64,000 bases of DNA from Basidiobolus meristosporus CBS 931.73 (lineage: Eukaryota; Basidiobolomycota; Basidiobolomycetes; Basidiobolales; Basidiobolaceae): positions 1-64,000 of the forward strand of contig MCFE01000330.1 of NCBI GenBank assembly GCA_002104905.1, in the 5' to 3' direction. Below the pieces are notes generated by a model that saw nothing but the letters and a program-made list of their open reading frames with translations, did no database searches and was not told where the DNA came from. Position 1 is the first letter of the stretch. Each line of letters starts with the position of its first letter. Shown here in pieces: positions 54,942 through 64,000 of this stretch. The position numbers and the translations under genes were made by a program.

Positions 54942-55679
54942 TGTGGTAGGGTAAACATACCTCCCACAGACAAGTTTATTCATATAGTCATTATGATATA
55001 CTTATCCAGATTTTATCTTATCAGTATTATCCCAATCTTCTTTTGCCCATATTATCAGTATTATCCCCATATGATGTTTACCCTGATTAGTTATTAGCAT
55101 TAGTTATCCCAGATGGTATTCAGCTTTGTGATTGTCATATGTACCTACATAAGGCAAGTACCCGCGTCAGTACCCGTGACACATGACCTAAGTCTGTGTT
55201 ACCATCCCTACCATTTCAATACCATATATGGTATTTCTATGTTGCACAGGTTTTGGACCACTGATTCCTGATTGGTTGAATGTGCTGTGCCTTTTAGAAC
55301 CTTCCAGGACATTCTTGGCATATTTTTGGCTCATAGTGATGTCATCAAGAATTCCACTGATACCTAGAATCTTCTAGAACATTGTCATTAGTAATCACTT
55401 GGCAATCAGGAAAAGTATTTAAGGGAAAGCAATCCCTCATCAACAAATCATCCCTTCTATTAGTAACACTTTTACCTTATTAATTAGCAGTTGATAACTG
55501 CACCTGCCTTCAACAGTACATCTCAGACCTGCCATCAAGGAGCTTTTCAGGGTAGTGCACAAGACACACAGAGGCCTTTGGAGACACTTGGGGCACCTAG
55601 GAAGCTAGAGAAGCAGGAGCTTTTACCATAGTGACATATTGACAAGGACACCAGCAGCTTAGACACAGAGGTTATTGCA
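54942..55679 (+). mobile_element. LTR-like segment L1
   Basis: Starts TGTGGTAGGGTAAACATACC and ends CAGAGGTTATTGCA, inverted relative to L2 with matching ends. Shared blocks: GGCAAGTACCCGCG, TACCATATATGGTA, CTGATTCCTGATTGGTTG, GTGCTGTGCC. It is 738 bases against 995 in L2, the difference lying downstream of the TATA-like box. The following sequence (55680 on) may be the internal part of the same element. Confidence 0.6.
55222..55420 (+). promoter_or_regulatory. LTR promoter module in L1: CArG-like box, CCAAT, heat-shock elements, TATA-like
   Basis: CCATATATGG (55222-55231), ATTGG within TGATTGGTTG, GAA-cc-TTC-ca-GGA-ca-TTC (55297-55314), GAA-tc-TTC-ta-GAA-ca-TTG (55367-55384), then GTATTTAAGGG near 55415. 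Same order as L2. Confidence 0.65.
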
Positions 55680-56329
55680 CCCATCAGTCACCTCACACAC
55701 CTTGAGTTGTGTAGCTTCTCCCAGGAGTACCTCTACACCACCACAGCGCATCCAGAGGGGTGTCTAAAGAGTAAAGTGGTCTCTTAGAGAGGACTTTTCC
55801 AACTGGAAGGTGGAGGTTTTCTTGCAGACTTAAATTGGATTCTAATGAGCTTGACAGTGTCTGTACTGATGTAGTACCAATCAATGTCAGAATAACCAGC
55901 AGTGCAGGTTATGTTTGGGAAATCTTATAGCCTTTAGACTAGTAATTATAGTGTGGATATTTTAGAAAGTGCAGCACCTGTGAGAAGCTCATGTGACCTG
56001 ACTGTCTTGTTCAAAAGACTCATACAATCAAAGTCTCCATAGTAATGCTTGCAATAGAGGCCTAAAATATATGCAATTGGACTCTTTGGATCATAATTCC
56101 TTAAGTACTGCTTCAAATGAGTTGTACCTTAAAACATGCATGACTACTGGGCATTCTACTGGTCTTAATATACTTAGGTGGGCTGCTTTTCAGGATCTTG
56201 GGCAACTGCCCTTCAAAGTTGGAAATTCTTGATCTTTCACTTATGTGTTTTAATGATAAAAAGCAAGATAAAGAAATCAATGCACATTGGTTTTGAGATA
56301 TTGTTGTAATCAAATACTTTCTATTACCA
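55680..56329. other. Repeat-derived region, class unknown
   Basis: No intact gene. It follows L1 and may be what is left of an LTR element body; no gag or pol phrase could be read. Confidence 0.3.
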
Positions 56330-56808
56330 GATACAACAATTATCTCTCATAGCATTGGTACCATTTATATTTTTGCTGAGCAAGTACTCTGCCAGCCAAT
56401 CCTGCTGGCCACTTATTCTCATCACTGTGAATCTGCCCCAATCTTACCAAAGTAGAGTAGAAAGCTGATGGTGGTCTCATTGATACCGGGACCATAATCA
56501 CTGTCCAACCTGCACTACAACCAGTATCTCTTTCTAGACAGGTTCTGTATGCAATTTAGCAGGATACTGGTAATTGACAGTGATGTCAAAGTACATATTA
56601 TTATTGGAATTGAAGATATACTAGCCATCAGCAAGATAACTGGCTCTTCTGGGAAATGGATAGTACTGCTCTCAGATGTCTGAGATCCAGGGGCCTTACT
56701 CCACAACTCAAAGACACTATTATTATGAAAGCACCCATACTCAAGACAGCATCTTCCCACAGAGAGAACATACTAAAGTCAGCATGCAATTACAGCAAAG
56801 TTAGTATT
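56330..56808 (+). pseudogene. Tnp2-type transposase relic T3
   Basis: Aligns with T1 from GCAAGTACTCTGCCAGCCAA through AGCAGGATACTGG to GAAGATATACTAGCCATCAG. One frame shows LMVVSLIPGP, the Tnp2 IPGP motif, followed by a stop. It lacks the palindrome present in T1 and so gives the empty site at 56575-56590. Confidence 0.65.
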
Positions 56809-57550
56809 TGACTTGTTGCATTGTACTGTGCCAGGGTGTGCAGCGCAATCTGCAGTCTTTAAGAACTATTGGGTGCAATATTGAAGCTACCAGTAGACAG
56901 GATTGCTCTTGGACAATTTTGTACCATGTGGGACAATCTTGCACACTATGGCAAAATCCGACACAATGAGGTTGGCATGAATGATTGCACCCACTTGTAA
57001 TGTTTGCATCACATGCGCAATTGGATACTGCTATTATGGTAGGTAAAATCTGGTATTTGGATATGTTTCTTCAATGCAAATGGAAATAAGTGCATATCAC
57101 ACTATAAACTACACTAATACCTACCATTTTGGTTACCATCACTCCAATTGGATGGTATCTCAGTGGTTAATTGGTCCAAAAGTATCCTGAAGCTTTCAGC
57201 CCCCAATTGGCTCTTTGACCAATACACAAGCTACCTGATCTGCCATCAAATATTCCATTTTGCCCATTAAGCAAGTAAATCCCTGATCCTAGTGATTGGA
57301 CAAGGTGTCATAGCCAGCACACAATCAATTGTATGGGTGCAAATCAGATCAGATGGCTGCACTGGTGCCACAGAGGATGTATACATATGCAGGGTGTTTA
57401 TTCATAGGGGTCCTGTCTTGAATGTGTGACAGCCTTGATATTGTTTATATCTGAAATTTAGTGATCACTGATTTGAGATGGCCCAATGCGGATTGCAAAA
57501 AAAAGTGTTGTTTGGATCGATACGGATAATAGCAATTCAATGCAATTGCA

Positions 57551-58792
57551 TCATCTCCTAGGCTTTTTTCTCACAGGGATTACTACTGAAGCATTTGGTA
57601 GTGATTAACTTTGCACACCTAAACTACTTTCTTGTTGACTGTCCTCTTGGCTACTTGTGTATTTATAGTCAGTATTTTGCCTCCTAGTTGATGAGTGCAA
57701 TGCTGCAGCTTGGCCATGCTGAGTTGCACCAGATGATGCAACTGAGCTGGCCTGCAGTGCTATGCGCTGACAAATTCTTTTCTTGCCAAAGGCTCTGGTG
57801 GTGGAGGCAATCATGTGGGTCATCATCCGTCAGTTCACCAGAAGTAACTTGTTGATGGTCAGGTGTAATGGCACACACAGACACAACTTGATGCACTGGC
57901 ATGGCCCTTGGCTGAGTTCAATGTGATACTGCTTGTTGACGCAACTTGGCCCGCTCCAATGGTCTTGTGTCTTTTTGAGCAGTCTGGCGGGTTCTGGTGG
58001 TTTTGCTCTGAAGCACACACGTTGACCCAATATGCATTGAGTCAATGTGAAGCACTCTTGTGAAGGGTGATGGCATAGTTTGGACTGATGGGTGCCGGCA
58101 CACTGAAGTTGTAAGGGATGGTAAGGAATCCAGCAAGGTGTGCTGGCGCAATCTAGACAATGTTGTTTGCGGTTTGTATTCCTCCTCTTGGAGCTCACAT
58201 TCTGATTCCTCAGGGTGTTCACTTACCCTCTGTCTAATACTTTGAAACTGTTGCCTGGATGAGTCTTGTGTATATTGCTCTTGGAAGCCACTTAGCTCTA
58301 CAAATATATAATGTAATACATCAGTCATTTGAGGTAAAAACTCATTCAAAATCCCTTTGGTTCCCTAATTCAGTGTCCAAAGGGCGCATCCAGCCTGTAC
58401 TGAGCAAATTGCATGCAAAATCATTCCCCTGTGGCTTCCTCATCAAATCCCCTCACTCTCAGCTCATTCTTGATTTTAATACTTCTCTTGTTATATATCT
58501 TCTTATATACATCCGCTGGCATCTTGATGTAGAACTCATGCCACAGCTTTCTACTCAGGCTCTTCCATCTCTGTTGACTCTCCAAGGTATCTAGTTCTGC
58601 AAGATTAATGAGTAGTGCCCAAATATCTGTATGAAGGCTCATCATAGATACTAGGGCCATACTGAAATCATTTGGCAAGAACTCAAACAGATCCAACATT
58701 GCCTTTTCCAGTCTGGACCGTGCTTGTGAGCTGGGGGATGGGTTTTATCTGGGTTAAGCTAAAGGTGAGTTGAGACTTGGTATAGGGACCAT
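57551..58792 (-). pseudogene. Harb-4 accessory-protein relic
   Basis: Follows the Harb-2 accessory protein over its length: LFEFLPNDFSMALVSMMSLH, LRVRGFDEEATGE, then MNEFLPQMTDVLHYIFVELS, RTRQTAQKDTRPLERAK, and RRQNTDYKYTSSQEDSQQES at the end, but in several frames with stops (one soon after the start near 58750). CpG positions of Harb-2 read TG or CA here. Confidence 0.8.
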
Positions 58793-59694
58793 AGTGACGG
58801 ATTTGGATACTTATACAGTAGTGTATTGGCATCAACCTGGTCTTATATGAGAAATATATGACACCTAATGTGATTGTTGAATTTTCCATACATTATGCAT
58901 AATGCATCTTGGATTGCATTGACATGGATCAAATGACATCAATTACAGATTAGACTTGTTCCATTGTACCGTGCCAGGGCGTGCAGCGCAATCCGCAGTT
59001 GTAAAGAACAATTGGGCGCAATATTATAGCTACCAGAAGGAAGGATTGTTCCTGGACAATTTTGCACTATGCGGGCCAATCTTGCACACTATGGCACAAT
59101 CTGACATGATAAGGTCGGAACGGATGATTGCACCAACTTGTAATGTTTGCATCACGTGCGCAATTGGATACCGCCATTATGGCAGGTAAAATCCAGTATT
59201 TGGATATGTTTCTTTAATGTAAATGGAAATAAATGTGTATCACACTATAAACTACAGTAATACTTACCATTTTGGTTACCCTCACTCCAGTTGGACAGTA
59301 TCTCAGTGGTTAATTGGTCCAAAAGTATCCTGAAGCTGGCAGCCCCCAATTGGCTCTTTGACCAATACACAAGCTACCTGATTTGCCATCAAATATCCCA
59401 TTTTGCTCATTGAGCAAGTAAATCCCTGATCCTAGTGATTGGACAAGGTGTCATAGCCAGCACGCAAGCAATTGTGTAGGTGCAAAACAGATCCAATAGC
59501 TGCACTGGTATTACAGATGACATATATATATGCAGGGTGTTTATTTATAGGGGTTCTGTCTCAAATATGAGATGACCTTGATATTACTTATATCAAAAAT
59601 TTGATGGTCACTGATTTGCAATGGCTTGATTTGGATTGCAAAAAAAAAGGGTTGTTGGGATCATTACAAATGTGAGCAATTCAAAGCAATTGCA

Positions 59695-60941
59695 TCATCT
59701 TCTCCTGGGTTTTTTTCTCACAGGGATTACTACTGAAGCATTTGGTAGTGACTCACTTTGCACACCTATACTACTTCCTGGCTGACTATCATCTTGGCTA
59801 CTTGTGTATTTGTAGTCAGTATTTTGCCTCCTAGTTGATGAGTGCAATGCTACAGCTTGGCCACGCTAAATTGCTCCGACTGAACCAACTGAACCGGCCT
59901 GTAGTGCCACGTGCTGACACGTTCTTTTACTTGCCAAGGGCACCGGTGCTTGAGGCACTTCATGTTGGTCATCATCAGTCAGTTCACCAGAAGTAACTTG
60001 CTGATGGTCAGGCAAAATGGCACGCGCAGGTGTGCCTTGACACGTTGAGATGGCCCTTGGCTGAGTTTGATGTGATGCTGCAAGTTGACGCAACTTGGTC
60101 CGCTCCAATGGACTTGTGTCTAAATGAGCAGTTTGGCGAGTTCTTGTATTTTTGCTCTGAAGTGCGCGCGTTGACCCGACGCACGTTGACTCAATGCGGG
60201 GTGTTCTAGTAAAGGGTGTTGGCGTACTCTGGACTGACATGCGCAGGCGCGCTGTGGTTGCAAGAGATGGTAGGGAATCCAGCAAGGCATGCTGGCACAA
60301 TCTGGATGATGTTGCTTGTGGTCTGTATTCTTCCTCCTGAAGCTCACCATCTGATTCCTCAAGGTATTCACTTACCCTCTGTCTGATGCTTTGGAGCTGT
60401 TGCCTGTATGAGCCCTGTGTATATTGCTCTTAGAAGCCACTTAGCTCTACTAATATATCACGTAGTACATTAGTCATTTGAGGCAAAAACTCATTCAAAA
60501 TCTCTCAGGTTCCCAAAGTTGAGGCATGAACGGACGCGTCCAGCCCATACTGTGCAAATTGCGTGCAAAATTGCTCCCGCGCGGCTTCTTTGTCAAATCC
60601 CCTCACTCTCAGCTCATTCTTGATTTCAATACTTGTCTTGTATATATCTTTTTACTTACATTGGCCGGCATCTTGATGTAGAACTCATGCCACAGCTTTC
60701 TACTCAAATTCTTCCATCTTTGTCGGCTCTCTGAGGTATCTAGTTCTGCTAGATTAATCAGTAGTGCCCAAATATCTGTATGAAGGCTCATCATAGACAC
60801 TTGGGCCATACTAAAATCATTTGGCAAGAACTTGAACGGATCCAACACCAACTTTTCCGGTCCGGACCGTGCTTGTGAGCTGGGGGATGGGTTTTGTCTG
60901 GGTTGTACTGAAGATGAGTTGAGGCTTGGTATGGGGACCAT
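59695..60941 (-). pseudogene. Harb-3 accessory protein, frameshifted
   Basis: Begins MVPIPSLNSSSVQPRQNPSP and runs with the Harb-2 protein to MPANVSKKIY, where one base is lost (ATATATACAAG against ATATATAACAAG) and the frame shifts. The rest is readable from 60300 (LLDSLPSLATTARLRMSVQS) to GSVGSVGAI and a TAG where Harb-2 has CAG, then on to VRKKPRRR and the stop at 59695-59697. It retains more CpG than Harb-1 or Harb-4 but less than Harb-2. Confidence 0.8.
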
Positions 60942-61300
60942 AGCAACAGATTTGGATATTTATACAGCAGTATATTGGCATCAACCTGGTCTTATATGAA
61001 ATACATATGAAAACTAATGTGATTGTTGTATTTTCCATATATTATGCATGATGCATCTTGGATTGTGTTGACACAGATCAGATCACATCAATTGCAGATT
61101 TCCTATATGATTATAGACCTATGATTAAAGCATCAATAAAAGTACCAAGGCATTGTTTGCGGATGACTTTTGCAACATAATGATGGGATACATGGCAATT
61201 GATGGAGATTTAACCATAATGTATTAAAAATCAGATAAATAAGGTGGATTGTGCCAAATCAATTCAAACCACCTTAATACAATCATCCACCAATTTCAAT

Positions 61301-62185
61301 ATGACTTACTCATCTGAATGGTCTTTTCTCATCAATCCCATCACTACCATTGGATTTCCTTTTGACACACTAGAGGAGATCTATTCCAAGTACTGTGGAC
61401 CATCAACCCCAATCTACTCAAGGAGATCCCTTGTCAAGCTTCTCTGCTATTACAAGAACTATTGCCCTACAAGGTTTCATCCCACCATCCATGGCAACAA
61501 AAGTCCTAGAAGCTTTCATTCCCAGCTGACAGCAATGGAGAACCACCTTGCAGAGGGTATGAATGACTTAGAGCAAGCTTGGAATATTAGGTTCAGAAGC
61601 TCCAATAGACTTCCATATCCCAGAGTGTTCAGCAACAGGTTCCATATCAGGAGTATTTTGGATACCTTCCCAGTGAGGATTAACAGACCTTCTAGAGGGC
61701 AGAGGCACTTTTATTCTGGCAAGTACAAGGCACACTGTGTGAAGTTTCAAGCACTGTCTGACATTGAGGGTAGCATCATCTGGTTTAGTGGGCCATTTGC
61801 TGGAAGTAGGCATGACAAAGCAATCTGGGTAGAGAATCATCCTGAATTCAGTAGAGGGGAGAAATGTATGGCAGACTTAGCTTTTATAGGAGAGGATTAT
61901 CAGAGATTAGGATGTATTACAGCCCATTGGAAGCCAAGGAATGGTGTACTTAGCAGGAGGCAGAAGCTCTACAATGAGATATTTAATCATTTCAGAGTAA
62001 GGGTAGAGCACACATTTGGATATCTGAAGAGATTCAGCATATTGGCCGGTAAATACAGAGGAAAGTCGTATATAGGAGAAAACAGCAGAATAGGTAAAAT
62101 AGTTAAGATACTTATCAATGCACAGTATGTTCATACAAGGAGACATCCACTGAGAGAAATGTGTCTGGAGCATTATGAAGAGTAA
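61301..62185 (+). CDS. Harbinger-like DDE transposase of Harb-3 (294 aa, intact)
   Basis: Starts MTYSSEWSFLINPITTIGFP, with the same start and length as the Harb-2 enzyme; the upstream in-frame ATG at 61244 is less likely because Harb-2 lacks that extension. Catalytic residues D121 (LDTFPVRINRP), D192 (ADLAFIGED) and E236 (VRVEHTFGYLKRF) are present. Differences from Harb-2 are few (for example GSIIWFSG for GNIIWFSG, KAIWVENH for KALWVENH, TAHWKPRN for TAYRKPRN). The reading frame is uninterrupted, so the protein could be functional. Confidence 0.9.
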   Translation: MTYSSEWSFLINPITTIGFPFDTLEEIYSKYCGPSTPIYSRRSLVKLLCYYKNYCPTRFHPTIHGNKSPRSFHSQLTAMENHLAEGMNDLEQAWNIRFRSSNRLPYPRVFSNRFHIRSILDTFPVRINRPSRGQRHFYSGKYKAHCVKFQALSDIEGSIIWFSGPFAGSRHDKAIWVENHPEFSRGEKCMADLAFIGEDYQRLGCITAHWKPRNGVLSRRQKLYNEIFNHFRVRVEHTFGYLKRFSILAGKYRGKSYIGENSRIGKIVKILINAQYVHTRRHPLREMCLEHYEE

Positions 62186-62569
62186 ATAAAGCAAGGAAAG
62201 CACTATTCTGAGCAGCATAAGTAAGATTGAGTAAAATTACCAGTAACTGTATCATACCACAGGCATCATGGTAGAAATTATAGTGCCAGATAGTGCCGTA
62301 GAGTGCCAGATTGATCCGGCACCATAAACAGGCTGGCACTATGTGGCACTATCCAACAGAACAAGTCTATTTCCTATTTGATTATAGACTTGTGAGTAGA
62401 ACATCAATAAAAAACCCAGTCATTGTTTGAGGATGATTTTTGCAACATAATGATGGGATACATGGCAATTGATGGAGATTTAATCATAATGCATGGAAAA
62501 TCAGATAAATAAGGCTGATTGTGCCAAATCAAATCAAAGCATCTCAGCCTGATCCTTTCCAATTTTAAT

Positions 62570-63454
62570 ATGACTTACTCATCTGAATGGACTTTTCTCA
62601 TCAATCCCATCACTACCACTGGATTTCCTTTTGACACACCAGTGGAGAACTATACCAAGTATTGTGGTCCATCTACCCCAATCTACTCCAGCAGATCCCT
62701 TGTTAAGCTTCTCTGCTATTACAAGAGCTATTGCCCTACCAGGCTTCATCCCACCATCCATGGCAACAAAAGTCCTAGAAGCTTTCATTCACAGCTGACA
62801 GCAATGGAGAACCACCTTTCAGAAGACATGAATGACTTAGAGCAAGCTTGGAGTACTATGTTTTGAAGCTCCACTAGACTTTCATATCCCAGAGTGTTCA
62901 GCAACAGGTTCCATAAAGGGAGTATTTTGGATACCTTCCCAGTCAGGATTAACAGGCCTTCCATAGGGCAGAGGCACTTTTATTCTGGCAAGCACAAGGC
63001 ACACTGTGTGAAGTTTCAAGCACTATCTGACATTGAGGGTAACATCATCTGGTTTAGTGGGCCATTTGCTGGAAGTAGGCATGACAAAGCACTCTGGGTA
63101 GAGAATCATCCTGAATTCAGTAGAGGGGAGAAATGTATGGCAGACTTAGCATATATAGGAGATGATTATCAGAGATTAGGATGTATTACAGCTTATAGGA
63201 AGCCAAGGAATGGTGTGCTTAGCAGGAAGCAGAAGCTCTACAATGAGATATTTAATCCTTTCAGAGTGAGGGTAGAGCATATATTTGAATATCTGAAGAG
63301 ATTCAGCATATTGGCAGGTAAATACAGAGGAAAGTCATATATAGGAGAAAACAGTAGAATAGGTAAAATAGTTAAGACACTTATCAATGCGCAGTATATT
63401 CATACAAGAAGACATCCTCCAAGAGAAATGTGTCTGGAGCATTATGAAGCGTAA
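62570..63454 (+). pseudogene. Harb-4 transposase with one in-frame stop
   Basis: Collinear with the Harb-2/3 enzyme over 885 bases with no length change. One TGA at 62864-62866 follows QAWSTMF where the others have RFRS. After it the frame continues through LDTFPVRINRP, ADLAYIGDD and VRVEHIFEYLKRF. Substitutions at conserved sites (FGYLKRF to FEYLKRF, NHF to NPF) suggest decay. Confidence 0.88.
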
Positions 63455-63630
63455 ATATAGCAAGGAATGCACTACTCTGAGCAACATAAGTAAGATTGAG
63501 TAAAGTTACCAGTATCTATAACCTACCACTGGCATGATGGTAGAAATTATAGTGCCAGATAGTGCCAGATTAATGCAGCACTATAAACAAGCTGGCACTA
63601 TGTGGCACTATGCCACAGAACAAGTCTATT

Positions 63631-64000
63631 CTGTAAGCCATTGGTCCTAACTTAACATTTTGGTGCTACCTATGGCGCTGATATGTTGGAAGATAGGAAG
63701 ACAAGTCAAGTTGCAGGTACTAACACATCCCAATCTCATCATGAATATTACCTTCAGGTCCATCATAATATGTTGAGTTGGCACATGGAGGACAGCCAAG
63801 AGGAGTAGGTAATTATTGAGGAAAGATGTGCATATGGAGACACATATGCCTTTGGCATCAAAATGCCAAGTAGCTCAAATGTATGTGTAATCAGCTAAGG
63901 ATTGCAATGTAGCATTGGATAATAGAGCAAAACAGTGAAAACTTTTTCACTCTAGAGGACTGTACAACTGCAGTTCAGCCCTGCTCCTTGTCTAATAATG
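63631..64000. other. Unassigned repeat-rich end of window
   Basis: No gene or element end recognised; the sequence is cut by the window edge. Confidence 0.35.

Larger units (their letters stand above)
58952..62368. mobile_element. Harb-3: Harbinger-like element nested in Harb-4 (3417 bp), TSD ATT
   Basis: Left end AGACTTGTTCCATTGTACCG, right end inverted AGACTTGTTCTGTTGGATAG. ATT lies before (58949-58951) and after (62369-62371). The flanks join as CAG-ATT-TCCTAT, exactly the sequence uninterrupted in Harb-3 itself near 61096, so Harb-3 inserted in a sister element between its two genes. Transposase intact; accessory gene broken. Confidence 0.95.
56809..63627. mobile_element. Harb-4: outer Harbinger-like element (3.4 kb without insert), TSD ATT
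   Basis: Left end TGACTTGTTGCATTGTACTG (accessory side), right end inverted AGACTTGTTCTGTGGCATAG (transposase side). ATT flanks both sides (56806-56808, 63628-63630). Accessory gene on minus, transposase on plus, so it is inverted relative to Harb-2. It is split at 58951/62369 by Harb-3. Both genes are broken and CpG is nearly gone from the accessory gene. Confidence 0.88.

Noticed and set aside
52494-55679. L1 and L2 as the two LTRs of one element
   Set aside because: They are in opposite orientation, whereas LTRs of one element are direct repeats, and L2 lies inside the Copia element.

Overview
The window comes from the nuclear genome of a filamentous fungus. The genes are eukaryotic and use the standard code. 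Introns are short (about 50-85 bp), with GTAAGT-like donors, CTAAC/CTGAC-like branch sites and AG acceptors. The encoded proteins include an auxilin/Swa2 cochaperone, the Rfc1 clamp-loader subunit and a PSP1-domain protein. Species or phylum cannot be fixed from the sequence alone.

Layout: (a) 0.4-12.2 kb is housekeeping sequence: a 77-aa mitochondrial-type protein (+), a five-exon auxilin-like gene (-), a five-exon RFC1 gene (-) and a three-exon PSP1-domain gene (+). (b) 12.5-22 kb holds secreted proteins: two paralogous SMP-30-like beta-propellers (-) either side of a small membrane protein (+, APQ12-like), then 3.7 kb without a recognisable gene, then a two-exon secreted solute-binding-protein-like gene (+). 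(c) 22.5-30.7 kb is a tandem family of intronless genes with an F-box-like N terminus and ankyrin-like helical repeats. Two copies are intact and two are broken, and the array is bounded by a 0.3-kb direct repeat. (d) 30.7-64 kb is a transposon graveyard poor in CpG.

Region (d) can be untangled. A PIF/Harbinger-like DDE family (Harb-0 to Harb-4) has divergent transposase and accessory ORFs, AGACTTGTTCC termini and 3-bp duplications of form A-N-T. Four 0.73-kb palindromic elements share these termini. Harb-3 sits inside Harb-4. Harb-2 and palindrome P4 sit inside Tnp2 (CACTA-type) relics. P2 sits inside a Harbinger end. A broken Copia element (TSD GTTTT) contains an LTR-like segment, and a solo LTR (TSD AAAAG) lies in an unclassified repeated gene. 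Three LTR-like segments carry heat-shock-element arrays and a CCATATATGG palindrome. Copies of the Harbinger accessory gene show graded CpG to TpG/CpA decay, suggesting cytosine methylation of repeats.

The housekeeping genes do not form a pathway together. The most unusual content is the Harbinger/palindrome system, the heat-shock-element LTRs and the uncharacterised ankyrin-like family next to them. No tRNA, rRNA or CRISPR array was recognised. All family names rest on motifs read by eye, not on database searches.
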